DNA of 64,000 nt from NCBI GenBank assembly GCA_947683625.1, contig CANTUR010000049.1, positions 10,332,501-10,396,500 on the forward strand, in the 5' to 3' direction. Within the stretch, counting starts at the first letter, position 1; the number at the start of each line of letters is the position of its first letter. A model generated the notes under the pieces. It had not been told where the DNA came from. It saw only the letters and a program-made list of their open reading frames with translations, and searched no databases. Source of the DNA: Mallotus nudiflorus. Its lineage: Eukaryota > Streptophyta > Magnoliopsida > Malpighiales > Euphorbiaceae. A program made the translations under genes and the position numbers. Shown in pieces: positions 37,238-48,337 of the stretch.

Positions 37238-38083
37238 ATGACTTCAAACACTACATCTACCATGTCACTACGATCGATCCTTGAGAAGGATAAGCTCAAT
37301 GGGACTAACTTTCTTGACTGGTACATAAACCTAAGAATTATTCTTAGGCATGAGAGAAAGGAATACATCCTTTATCAACCCATCCCTGAGGAACCAGCTC
37401 CCAATGCTCCTAAAGCACAAAGGGATGCTTATAATAAGCATCTCAATGATTCCACTAATGTCACTTATGTTATGCTTGGATGTATGGAATCTGAGCTACA
37501 AAAGTAGCTGATGGAAATGGAGGCTTATACTATAATAGGCCATCTCAAGGAAATGTTCCAAGAGAAAGCCATAATTGAAAGGTTCAATACCATCAGGGCA
37601 TTGCTTTCCTGTAAGCTGACTACTAGCGGCTCTGTTAGTCATCATGTTCTCAAAATGAAGAGTCATTTTGATCACTTGGACAAGCTTGGTCTCAAGATTG
37701 AATAAGAACTGGCTGTGGATATTATTCTCTAATCTTTGCCTGAAGCTTATGATAGCTTCGTTATGAATTACAATATGCGTAGTATGGAGAAGACTATTTC
37801 AAAGTTGCATGGGATGCTAAAAATTACAAAAAGGAATATCAAGAGTAACACCAAGGATGTTCTCATGGTCAATAAGGGAAAGGGGATGAAAAGGGTTGGA
37901 AAGGGCAAGGGCAAGGGCATGGTCTTTAAAGGCTTTCAGAAGCCTAAGCCAAAGCCTAAGCCCAAACCCAAGGCTGAACCCAAAACAAAGGAAGGAATTT
38001 TCTTTTTCTGTAATGAGCCAAGCCACTGGAAAATAAATTGCAAGCTCTATTTGGATGGTCTGAAGAAGAAAAAAGGGTGGTGA
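37238..38083 (+). pseudogene. gag: Copia gag
   Basis: Starts MTSNTTSTMSLRSILEKDKL, then GTNFLDWYINLRIIL, the usual N-terminus of copia gag (UBN2-type). It is broken by stops at 37505-37507, 37703-37705 and 37730-37732, each where Gln is expected. A basic, KPKPKP-rich tract (about 37940-38000) leads to the zinc knuckle FFFCNEPSHWKINC. The first Cys of the C-x2-C-x4-H-x4-C knuckle has become Phe. Gag forms the particle and binds element RNA. Confidence 0.88.
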
Positions 38084-38345
38084 GACTAACTCTTCAGGTA
38101 TTCATGTTATAGAATTAAATCTATCTACTTCTAATTCTAATTCTTGGGTATTAGATACTGGATCAGGTTCTCACATTTGTACAAATGTGCAGGGTCTAAA
38201 AATGAGTAGATCATTGGCAAGAGGCAAAGTGTACCTATGAGTTGGTAATGGAGCAAGAGTTGCTACCTTAGCTATAGGAACTTATGAGTTACCTTTTCCT
38301 AGTGGACTTGTTTTATCTTTAGAAAATTGTTATTATATACCTACT
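38084..38345 (+). pseudogene. Copia aspartic protease
   Basis: NSWVLDTGSGSHICTNVQ at about 38141-38194 has the DTG catalytic triad and the HIC extension typical of copia proteases. A stop at 38239-38241 interrupts the frame soon after. The protease would release gag, integrase and RT-RNase H from the polyprotein. Confidence 0.85.
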
Positions 38346-39410
38346 ATGCATAGGAATATTATTTATGTTTCTTGTTTGTACAAGAAAGGGTTTGAATTTA
38401 TTATTAAGAATAATAAATGTAATATTTATCAGGATAACATTTTCTATGGATATGCTCCATGCCCTAATGGACTTTATGTTTTAGATGCTAAAGACACTAA
38501 TGAAATGCCAATCTATAACATACATACAAAGAAGTCTAAATCTAATGATTTAAACTTCACCTATCTTTGGCATTGTCATTTAGGCCATATAAATGAGAAA
38601 TGCATTTTAAAGTTATGCCAAAATGGGCTTTTAAATTCATTTGATTATGAATCATTTGATACATGTGAATCTTGTTTACTTGGAAAAATGACTAAAACAC
38701 CTTTTACTAGACATAATGAGAGGGCTAATGACTTATTGGGCCTAATATATTTTGATGTATATGGACCATTAAGCTCAACTGCTAGAGGAGGTTTTCAGTA
38801 CTTCATAACTTTCACAGATGATTTCAGTAGATCTGGTTATCTCTATCTAATGAAACATAAATATGAATCTTTTGAAAAGTTCAAAATTTTCAAGAATGAA
38901 GTACTAAATCAACTTGGTAAAAATATTAAAACACTAAGATCTGATCGAGGTGGTGAATATTTAAACCAAGAATTTATAGATCATTTTAGAGATTGTGGGA
39001 TTGTTTCATAATTGACTCCTCCAAGTACACCACAATGGAATGGTGTGTCTTAACACAGAAATTGGACTCTATTGAATATGGTTCTATCTATGATGAGTCA
39101 ATCTGATCTTCCAATTTCTTTTTGGGGATATGCTTTAGAAACTGCTGCATTCATTTTGAATAGAGTTCCATCGAAGGTAGTTGAAAAGACACCATATGAG
39201 AAATGGACTAGAAAAACTCCCAATTTGTCTTTTCTTAAGATTTGGGGATGTGATGCTTTTATGAAGCGTCAAATCTCAGATAAACTAGCACTCAAATCTG
39301 ACAAATGATTTTTTGTGGGATATCCTAAAGAAACTAAAGGATGTTACTTCTACAATGCATATGAGAACAAAATGTTTGAGTCTCAGAATGGTATATTTTT
39401 GGAAAAAAGA
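38346..39410 (+). pseudogene. int: Copia integrase
   Basis: The zinc-binding block is WHCHLGHINEKCILKL, then DTCESCLLGKMTKTPF. Catalytic Asp residues are in IYFDVYGPL and in SDRGGEYLNQEF. The third acidic residue is lost: the expected GVSERRN block reads GVS-stop-HRN at about 39045-39060. Another stop follows GIVS at 39009-39011. The C-terminal GKT-type block (WGYALETAAFILNRVPSKVV, then GCDAFMKRQ) is readable. The 221-codon piece 38346-39011 is the longest copia open frame here. Confidence 0.92.
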
Positions 39411-40100
39411 GTTAATTTCCAAAGGAACCAGTGGGAGCACAGTGCAACTTGAAGAAATTCAAGGCCCATAAAATAACATTGTACCTGATATGGAACCATA
39501 ACTGAATCCATAAGTAGTTGTTGAGCCTGCACAAGTACCATAAGGCCCAATGAGGTATGGTAGGACACACTATGATTATGAAATATGGCAAATGGATGTC
39601 AAAACAACATTTCTTAATGGAAATTTACTTGAGGATGTGTACATGACACAGCCAGAGTGTTTTGTTAGTCTTGATAATTCTGGAAAGGTATGTAAGCTTC
39701 AAAGATCCATTTATGGATTGAAGCAAGCATCTCGGAGTTGGAATCTTCATTTTGATGAAGCAGTCAAAGAATTTGGCTTCATTAAAAATGATGATGAACC
39801 TTATGTATACAAGAAAGTTAGTGGGAGTGCTATTGTGTTTTTAGTGCTGTATGTGGATGACATACTACTCATTGGAAATGATATTCCTATTTTACAAAAT
39901 GTTAAATCATGGTTAGGGAATTGTTTCTCAATGAAAGACTTAGGTGAAGCTGCTTATATATTAGGCATCAAGATCTATAGAGATAGATGTAAAAGGCTTA
40001 TTGGCCTAAGTTAAAGCACTTATATTGATAAGGTATTAAACAAGTTTAGTATGTAAGATTCCAAGAGAGTATTCTTGCCAATGTCGCATGGCATTAGTCT
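39411..40100 (+). pseudogene. Copia reverse transcriptase with internal deletion
   Basis: Open at 39550-40014. MRYGRTHYDYEIWQMDVKTT leads to FLNG and DVYMTQPECF, then YGLKQASRSW and the catalytic YVDDILLIGND. The join RYG-RTHYDYEIW brings together a block that normally lies before RT and one that lies well inside it. Roughly 100 codons with the RT fingers and the CKWIYKRK-type block are missing. The deletion alone would disable the enzyme. It is followed by stops at 40012-40014 and 40054-40056 at Gln positions. Confidence 0.88.
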
Positions 40101-40822
40101 CAGCAAGACTCAGTGTCCTCTGACACAAGATGAGCGAGACCGCATAAGTAAGATTCCATATGCTTATGCTATTGGATCTATCATGTATGCAATGTTGTGT
40201 ACTTGACCTAATGTTTCATATGCCTTAAACATAATGAGAAGATAACAGTCAGACCTAGGTGAAAGTCAATGGACATCAGTTAAAAATATCCTTAAGTACT
40301 TAAGAAGAACTAAGGATGCATTTTTATTGTATGGTGGTCAAGAAGATGAGCTAGTTGTAAATGGTTACACAGATGCCAGCTTCCAAACTGACAAGGATGA
40401 TTTTTTATCATAATCAGGATATGTGTTTTTTTTTAATGGAGGTGTAGTGAGCTGGAGGAGTTCCAAGCAAGACATTATTGCTGATTCTACAACAGAAGCT
40501 GAATACATAGCTGCCTCAGAGGCAGTTAAGGAGGCTGTTTGGATCAAGAAGTTCATAACTATACTAGGTGTTATTCCTAGTATATTAGATCCAATGAACT
40601 TGTATTGTGACAATAATGGAGCTATATCCCAAGCTAAGGAGCCCATATCACATCAAAGATCCAAATACATACTCAAGCGTTATCATCTCATTCGAGAAAT
40701 CATTTAGAGAGGAGACAGCAAGATATGCAGAGTACCTATAAATGATAATGTTGTTGATCCACTGACTAAGCCTCTTCCATAGCCTAAACAGGAGATTCAT
40801 ACTAGGTCCATGGGTATTTGAT
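40101..40822 (+). pseudogene. Copia RNase H and pol C-terminus
   Basis: Blocks are IPYAYAIGSIMYAML, NILKYLRRTKDAFLLYGG, then GYTDASFQTDKDD, and GGVVSWRSSKQDIIADSTTE running into AEYIAASEA. LYCDNNGAISQAKEP, a tail IKRYHLIREII-like, and VDPLTKPLP follow. The acidic set (D in YTDAS, E in TEAEY, D in YCDN) is present. Stops at 40204-40206, 40411-40413, 40705-40707 and 40780-40782 break it. The open piece is 40423-40707. Confidence 0.9.
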
Positions 40823-40836
40823 ACAATGTTGATTAG

Positions 40837-40856
40837 GCCTAGTGCAAATGGGAGAT
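40837..40856 (+). other. Polypurine tract of the copia element
   Basis: AAATGGGAGAT directly precedes the 3' LTR, as is usual for plant copia elements. Confidence 0.8.
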
Positions 40857-42403
40857 TGTTAGTGATATGCACTAGGTCAATCATTTGATTATGCATTGAA
40901 TTTCTTATTTTATTAATAAAGAGGTATTTCATTATCAATTGATTTTATGATAATTATATGAATGGTTAATTCTTACTAAGGCCATCAAGTATGTGACTTG
41001 ATAGTAAAACCCTTAGATTAAAATAAGAGTTCTATTCTAATTATCCCTAGCCATTTATTAATTATATAAATGTTAAAGTATTAAGGCTAGTATGATATTG
41101 ACTAATCGTTATGTTTTACTAATCATGAATATGAGATATTAAGTCAACTTATAGGTACATGATAAGAGATCATGTACTGGATTGACCCACTATGAGAATA
41201 CTACATAGATTATTGTCATAAGTATTTCTCACCATAGTAATTTTATTTCGGTCCTTTGACCTTGAAATCATCATGGATTTCTACATAGCTATTTTATGTT
41301 TTGACACATTCTAACATTGTCTTTAACCAGACGATTAGATAGGATGTTATTGGATATAAAATTAGTTATGTGAGGAATGAGAGTGATTTAGAAGGAATTT
41401 ATCCCTCAATAATATAAGAAAGATATCTAATGGCCCCTTGATGAGATAGACTGAAGGAAAATACATGGCCATGCTGAAATGAATTGATAAAAAGTTATCA
41501 TTTTCAGTCTACTTGGAATCAAGTCATAATATTGAACTATATAAGGATGACATTCTATGCCTTCTGTTCAATTAAGATATCATTTGATAAAGGGACGATA
41601 AAATTCACTGTAATTAGGTTATGTCAGATTATTGACTTCATATGAGTTAGGTAGTCATAATGTCTTGTTAGAGGCCACTTATGACTTGTAGGCCTAAATA
41701 GAGATTTAGGCCCACTGCCAATGTTATGTGAACCTACAGGGTCACACACTTAGAACAAGCCCAAAACGATTATGGGTTTCATAAACCCAAAATAAACTCT
41801 ATGGAAATAAATAATTGAAGTGTTTTATCTATTTATTTATTTGTTTATTTATTTAAGATAAATGTTATTTTAAATAAATTAATAAATAAGATATTATTTC
41901 TGATTTGTTTTAAAAAAAATCAGAATGTAATAAATGGAAATTACGAAAAAGGTTTTTGGTAGGTGAAACTGTAATTTGGAGTCTATAAATATGTTATATT
42001 CTCTAGGGTTTAATAGTTTTGTTTTTCCCTATCTCCAAAACGGTTTTCTCTCTTCCTAGAAAACAAACATAGAGTTTTTCTTTTGTTCTTGATTTGTGAG
42101 ACAATCAAGAAGGTTGCTATCACACACTCCAATTAGTTTTATGAAGGGTTGTTTGTGTGGATACCTATAGAGGACGCATCCTTTTGGAGATGTCTTGACT
42201 CGAACAACCAAAGCAAAAGCTCAAGGTAAGGTGTCATCATTGTGAACCTCCTCTCATCCTTATAGAAAATCTTGCCTCTTCTATATTTTGGTGAGATTCT
42301 TGAAACTCTAGATTTAATCAAGTAGTTGAATTACATGGATCCAGGTTTGGGAATGTGATAAAATTTTTATTTTTCGCTGTGTTTGTATCATGAAACCCCA
42401 ACA
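40857..42403 (+). repeat. 3' LTR of the copia element
   Basis: 1547 bp, collinear with the 5' LTR; TATA box at 41982-41991. Flanked on the right by CTTTT, then by the resumed F1-C array. Confidence 0.95.
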
Positions 42404-42850
42404 CTTTTAAGTAATGAGAAGATGCTTCTAAGTAGGGAAAGTGCTTCTAAGCAATATAAGAGTGCTATGCTGCAATGAAAGTGCTTCTAAGCAATATGAG
42501 AGTGCTTCTAAGTAGTGAAAGTGCTTCTAAGCTATGTGAGAGTGCTTATAAGTAGTGAAAGTGCTTTTAAGTAATGTGAGAGTGCTTCTAAGCAATGAAA
42601 GTGCTTCTAAGCAATGAAAGTGCTTTAAAGCAATGTGAGAGTGCTTCTAAGAAATGAAAGTGCTCCTAAGCAGTGCAAGTGCTTTTAAGAAATGTGAAGA
42701 TGCTTCTAAGCAATGTGAATGCTCCTAAGCAATGAGTGAGTGCTTCTAAGGAATGTGAATAAGGTAGTAGTGATGATTTAGTATTGATGCATTGATGATG
42801 TAGTAATGATGCAATGATGTTGTAGTAATGATGCAGTAATGATGAGGTGT
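42404..42850. repeat. F1-C tandem array, right of the copia insertion
   Basis: About 17 units of the AGTGCTTCTAAGCAATGTGA type continue the array cut at 33887, followed by the GTAGTGATGATTTAGTATT-type triplet run (42765-42850). These match 8253-8890 of F1-AB. Confidence 0.85.
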
Positions 42851-43190
42851 TAATGTCATTTTTTATGATTTGGAGAGAGATATCCGTACAATTAATTGTC
42901 CTTACTCTTCTTGTTTCATATGGTGTTAAATTTTCTAAAATAGGTAGTGCATGTGTAGTTTCTTTAAATAGGTGGAGTCCACATCAATTTACTTTTGTGT
43001 GAGTTTGATGAATGTCTTATGCTCAAATGGAAGTTTAGGACTGTAGAAATGGGAGTACAAAGCCTTAAAGTGCGTATAAAACCACAAAAGAGTGTGTGGA
43101 AGGGGCAAGTGCACGTGACTGCATGTGGAAGGCGCATGAGAATTTGGTCACATGCCTAGCTTGTGGTCACACGCTTTATCCCCTCCAAGC

Positions 43191-43200
43191 CTATTTAAAT
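43191..43200 (+). promoter_or_regulatory. TATA box of the PMD ORF in F1-C
   Basis: CTATTTAAAT, conserved with 9225-9235, about 130 bp before the ATG at 43331. The upstream stretch 43100-43180 again carries TGCATG, GTCACA and CATGCC words. The frame at 43096-43329 crosses the promoter and is not conserved in F1-AB. Confidence 0.5.
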
Positions 43201-43330
43201 GGTTGTTTCAGTGGTCCTTGGAGGCTTTGTCCAAACTTCTTTGAGTGTTTGTTGACTTATCTTCCTTTTTGTGTTTCTGGTGCTATCTGCTCTATTTTTG
43301 CTTTTGTACTTCCATTTTATTTTACATAAA

Positions 43331-43340
43331 ATGGAGTTCC
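43331..43340 (+). pseudogene. First codons of the F1-C PMD ORF, cut by F2-2
   Basis: ATGGAGTTCC matches the start at 9358. The F2-2 element inserted after these ten bases, and the ORF resumes at 57469 after the GTTCC duplication. The gene was therefore split at codon 4. Confidence 0.8.
43336..43340. repeat. Left target-site duplication of F2-2 (GTTCC)
   Basis: Matches GTTCC at 57469-57473. The uninterrupted sequence in F1-AB (ATGGAGTTCCCCAAC) confirms a simple 5-bp duplication. Confidence 0.9.
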
Positions 43341-45548
43341 TATAAGCACCTAATTTTGGGATGTAGTTGTGCATGAATGCGATAAAAGTCTCTATGATAG
43401 AAATTTAGTTGAAATTTGACCTAAAGTGTTCAACTTTGTAATTTCAAGGACAAAATTTCAATGTTTTGTAGGTTTAATTAAAAAAACTTAAATTTTATAG
43501 GGACATATTTGAAAATTTGCACAATGTCGATCAACATTAAATAATGCCAATCGGCATTACACAATGCCGGTCAACATTTTGCAATGCCGAGGTGTTAAAA
43601 ATTTTTAGTAAAAATCTTTTTTTAATTATAATTGGTTGAAATTTAATTTATTTTAATAAATAAGTTGACTTGAGTAGGGTTTAGTCCAATGTGCGTCTCT
43701 TACACGTATAATCTTCTTTTTTTGAAATTAAAATTCTTATCCTATTTGTTCTTAGGAAGGAAGGGATCAGAGCTACTGTGATCATGTGACTCCTTTGATC
43801 ACGTAACTTATGTGATCACATAACTCTTGTGATCATGTAACTCTTGTGATCACGTAACTCTTGTGATCACATAAGTGGTTAGCTTAGGAATGAAATATAA
43901 AATTAAAAGATTGACATAGAAGGGGGGACTGCGTAAAAAAAGAGAGAGGAAAAAACCTAATTAGCTACTGAAAAAAGGGGGTTGATTGAAAACACAAAGG
44001 GAAAGATATGACCTAACCTTCTACTGTAGGTTTCAAAAAAACCTTTTCAAAGCAAAAAATATGTTCTTTTTAATGTCCAGAAATCAAGAAAATATAAAGT
44101 CAATTTTCTTAAAAAAAAAGGGTGAAATCCCATTTTAAGGGGCATCAAACAGCATCTGCACAACATTTCTCATCTTCTACTCCTTTCTTTTTATTATTTT
44201 TTTCTTTATATAATTATTTTCTTTTTATTATTTATTATTTTATTATTTCTGTGTTTTTTTGTTTAATTTTCATTATTTTTTTGTTCATTAATCTTATTAT
44301 ATTTTTTTTTCTTTATGTTTTATGTTTCTGGTAATGAATACATAATTGAATGAAGGAAACCCATGGAGAATCCATGAATAAAAGCCAAAAGTCAAAGATC
44401 TCGATTTAATTTGTATCTTGCTCTATTTAGTTTATTTTAGTATTTTTTTTAGGTTTTGAATTTTTTTAATTTATTTGTTCAAAGGTTTTAATTTTAATTT
44501 TATTTTCTTTATTATTTTTGGTAGATTTTGTAATAACCCCAATAGTGAGAATAATGAAAAGTCTAGCTTTCTCTTGTTCTTAAAAAATTAATTAGTAAAT
44601 TAGGTGCAATTTGATAAACCCTAATTAAAATCAATGGAGACAGTATATTAATTTAGATTACATGTTAATTAAAATTAGGTTTTTTTAGAAGAAATAATTT
44701 AATTGCATGTTTGATTTTTTTTTTATTGTATTCATGTTTTTGGGCTTATTTGTTGATTTTTATATGTTTTGGACCCCAAGCCCACGTTAGGTTTTAACTC
44801 ATTTAATAAATAGACATTTAATTGGATTTTTAGGTTTAATTTATTTTAAAATAAATCTAGGCCCATTTATATTAATTTAGACATAGACCCACTTAATTTA
44901 ATTAAATTTAGACTTAGCCCATTTAATTTAAGCCTTTTCCATAATTTATAGATTTAAGATCACTTTAGAATTAAAACATGTAGAATTAGGCCTATCAATT
45001 TAAATACTTTATACGTTGTAGATTTAACTCCATTTTTAGAATTAAAATAAATATACTTACGTTCATTTAATTAAAATTAAATAAGAATTAGACCCATTAG
45101 TCTTTAGGCTCACTTATAAATTAAAACACATCGATTTTGCTCATTTATTTGAATGTAGATTACATTAACCTAGGGATTATGATGAATGCATTGTTTACAT
45201 GTATTTTCATGACTACTTTGCCAGGAGTCAATTATTTTAAATAAGGTTTTATATGAAATCACATGTAAATAGAGGATGACATAGTAATTTATAAAGTAAT
45301 TTTAAATTAACACAAGATTGAAAGAAGTTAGTATTCTATACCTAGAATCTCTTGGTTGTGGTGCTAGCTTTCTTTTAAAAAATCAAGTACCACCATTTTT
45401 ATTTGTCTTAGTTATTACCTTGGGTGACAACTCCTCATCTCCATGCCATTTCTTTGTGACAATAGTTAGTGTGTTCTCTAGAGCATTGAACTCAAACAAT
45501 GTTGTGGTTGCTAAAATCTTGGGCATACGCTAAACCTCCCCGACTACA
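43341..45548 (+). repeat. 5' LTR of F2-2
   Basis: 2208 bp; starts TATAAGCACCTAATTTTGGG and ends GACTACA. It contains only three to four of the 20-bp GATCGGCATT-type units (43523-43586) and an expanded array of about 20-bp units with TGTGATCACGTAACTCT (43778-43880). A very T-rich block follows (44170-44330), giving a spurious hydrophobic frame at 44122-44334. Confidence 0.9.
43778..43880. repeat. GTGATCAC tandem repeat in F2-2 5' LTR
   Basis: About five units of 20-21 bp, each with the palindrome TGATCA. The 3' LTR of the same element has only about two units (55767-55800). Confidence 0.85.
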
Positions 45549-45549
45549 G

Positions 45550-45565
45550 TAGGAGTCCATTGGGG
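45550..45565 (+). other. Primer-binding site of F2-2, mutated
   Basis: TAGGAGTCCATTGGGG follows the LTR after one base. It corresponds to TGGTGACTCCACTTGG in F2-1 and is now changed at several positions, including the TGG that pairs with the tRNA CCA end. Confidence 0.65.
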
Positions 45566-46352
45566 ATAAGAGATACTGATTCTACTTGTGTTTTTAGAAT
45601 TATTTTATTAATTATTATTTTATTCTTGCATTTATTCTGCATGTCCCTATTAATGGATTGTGTTGGTTTATGATTCCATGAATCCATTAGCTCCATGGAG
45701 TTATAAATTAGATAACCATCACTTTTAGCTTTAACTCTGTTCAAGAGAGATTATCGAGCTTATTTGACTAGAGTTTGTAACCTAAGTCCTAAAGGGAGCT
45801 AGTCTTGTCTCAAGTTTGCAAAGGATGTTGGGCCTTTCTAAACTTGGCATGTAACTCAAGTCTTAAAGGAGGGCATCTTACTCAGGAACCTTAACTTTTC
45901 ACCGAACCCTAACCACATATAATGGCTTAGTTACTTCCCCTAGAGTTATCCAAATTGCTTGTGTATATTGCCATGAAGTATTTTCTATCTATAAAAGCCC
46001 AAGCCCATACTTTAAAAAGCCCATCTTGGCTAATAAAGATTGAGTTAGACCTTTATACTTAGAAATACTGTTTCCATGCTTTTATTGCTTTAAGAGAGAT
46101 TTAGCATGCACGTCAGTTCTTGATATCCCCTATTGATATTAAGGCCAAGAAAAAAAATCATAAGAAAAGAGACTTGCCATTGAACACGTGTGTGGGAGGA
46201 ATAAGGTTGGAAGGATGAATATTGTACACTTGATTGATACTTGCTATTTGCTACTTGTTGTATAGCACGTTCATCATGCATACATGTATTTCATCCATCA
46301 CAATAACACTTTGTGTTACAACAATTATAAATTCATTTGGATCTTCTTGTAT
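45566..46352 (+). other. F2-2 leader
   Basis: Gene-free; collinear with 26538-27329 of F2-1. The first part of the frame that opens at 46234 lies here and is leader, not gag. Confidence 0.6.
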
Positions 46353-48096
46353 TTGGGGAGGGAAAGGTGGCAGACTAAGAAGAATATATTTAAGTCCTAA
46401 AGCCATAGCAAAAGAAATCCTTCATAGACTAGAGAAGAGTCCTATTAATCCACTTTACTTGGAAGTTGAGCCAACTCCAACTGAGCATATAGAAATGGAA
46501 CAGTAATAAGGAGGGAACTAGACCTTAGAAGACATCAAGGGAACTCTGATGGATGACATGAGGGCAATGATGCAAGATGAACTAAGACATGCTTTATTTG
46601 GAATGATGCAACCTACTACTGTTGTAATACCACCGCTTGCAGTTGATCAACCACCTACTACTACAGCTATCCCACTTACTACAACTGCTTCACCTACTAC
46701 CAATAATGCTGGGGGGCAACCTATTGCTAGAAACCCACCTGATGTTGATGCGAAGCTTAAGGATCTTGAGAACTACATGATAGAAAAGGTAAAGAGAGAA
46801 TCACTTGAACTAGTATAGGACCATGAGTTCAAGCAGATGCAAGCACTAACTAAAAAATGTCCAAGATGGAAGAGCTGATTAGAGGATAAGGCATGGGATA
46901 TTCATTTGACTTTGATGATATGCTGGTAACTGAGGATAATAAGCTGCTTGAGAAGTTTAAAATGCCTCAGCTATAAAAGTTTAATGGAACTAGAGATCCT
47001 AGGATACATCTCAGTCAATATACAACTACTATAGGCACAACTAAGGCTCCTCTATTTATAATTTCCAAGTTGTTAGTACTATCCTTGGAGGGCACAACTG
47101 TCAATTGGTATTATGGGTTAGAGAAATCTATCCGAGCTGACTAGAGAGAATTGTGCACTACTTTTCTGAAATATTATGACTATAATACAATGATTGAAGT
47201 GTCCATCAAGGATCTAGAATTAACTAAGTAGAAGCCTAATGAATCATTTTTAGATTTTCTGACTAGGTTCATGAGTAAGGTAGGATTAATGAAGAACAAA
47301 CTAGTTGAGAAGGATCAGGTTAGGATGATAGTGTATAACGTGTTGCCCAATCTGGTTAAGAGGTTATAAATAATGAACCCTAAAACATTTGTAGACCTTT
47401 ATGATGATGGGTTTCAAACTTAGGAGATTGAGAATGAGAAAAAGAAGATAGCTAGAAGCATCGAAGTAAGAAATTACCTATATGGGGTCATATAACAAAG
47501 AAGCATTAGCTAGATTATAGAAGTGCATGTTGTTCAATAACCAATGAGATTCTCCAATTCTAACCAACCTTTGACAAAAGTCCTAGAGCTCCTAATGCAA
47601 AAGGGCTTACTTCAACCCTTACCTAATCCAAACCCACCAAACCTAAACATGCTACAAGCACTAAAAATTCCATCAAAACCTCCAACACTCCATAAATAAC
47701 TACATCTGCCTCAAACATGAAATCTAAAACCTTATAGACTCCAAAAAGATCATAGACCCTAAAAAGTCCAATTTTAACCCAAACACTAGAAACAACCCTT
47801 TCCTAGACTACTAAAATGTTCCACTACTAACCACCATGATGATCAACTCAGGAGTTAGCAAAGAGGAAGTGCTGGACTCTTTTGAAAACTTAAAACTTAC
47901 AAACAGTGAGAAATCTCTTGATGTCTCTAGAGGAGTAGAGGATTTATTAGGGCAACCCTCAAACAAATTTGACTTTAAGGTGTTCTATTCAATGCCACTG
48001 TTTATAGATATTCCCTTTGAATCAATTATTCCCTCAGGATGGGGTGATGAGTTTGATGATGAGAAGCTACTAGACAAGAAAGAAAATGGACAATAG
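46353..48096 (+). pseudogene. gag: F2-2 gag, degenerate
   Basis: GGRLRRIYLSPKAIAKEILH opens the homology with F2-1. Two adjacent stops and a third occur at 46504-46524, where Gln, Gln and Trp are expected. MDDMRAMMQDELRHALFGMM follows at 46549, then a Thr/Pro-rich stretch (PTTTAIPLTTTASPTT) not present at this length in F2-1. Later come GTRDPRIHLSQYTTT near 46990, SFLDFLTRFMSKVG near 47245, and the acidic GWGDEFDDEKLLDKKE near 48060. It is a retrotransposon gag domain with no protease following. Confidence 0.8.
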
Positions 48097-48332
48097 ACGT
48101 ACAGAAAGATGAATTCATAAAGATAGTTGGCAAGAAGATGCAAGAATAGCTATTATGTTAGCCACCTAAAGGACAACCACCTTGAAACCAAGCATCCTTA
48201 GCATCTAGAATAGGAAATAAATTTTCTTATTGTCTTCTTTAAATAAAATTTTAGTTTCTTTAGAACTTGTTTCTTTTTCATTAATTGATGATATGAATTA
48301 TGATTATGCTTACTTATGTAATATACATTGTA

Positions 48333-48337
48333 ATGGT
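48333..48337. repeat. Left target-site duplication of solo F2 LTR (ATGGT)
   Basis: Identical to 50438-50442. The empty site in F2-1 (GATGGTATTGTGCC near 29425) has a single copy. Confidence 0.92.

Larger units (their letters stand above)
33888..42403 (+). mobile_element. Ty1/copia retrotransposon, degenerate
   Basis: An 8.5-kb element with LTRs at 33888-35423 and 40857-42403, an initiator-Met-type primer site, gag, protease, integrase, RT, RNase H and a polypurine tract. The order with integrase before RT defines copia. Flanks are CTTAT and CTTTT, a 5-bp target duplication with one change; removing the element restores a normal unit of the F1-C array. A 1.8-kb leader precedes gag. Confidence 0.95.

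Noticed and set aside
37817..38026. 69-codon minus frame
   Set aside because: Shadow of the Lys/Pro-rich part of copia gag.
43096..43329. 77-codon plus frame just before the PMD start in F1-C
   Set aside because: It lies over the promoter and TATA box and is not open in the matching part of F1-AB.
44122..44334. Very hydrophobic short frames (also 3215-3406, 56041-56295)
   Set aside because: They come from T-rich DNA (Phe, Leu, Ile codons) in LTRs or flanks, with no conserved frame between LTR copies.
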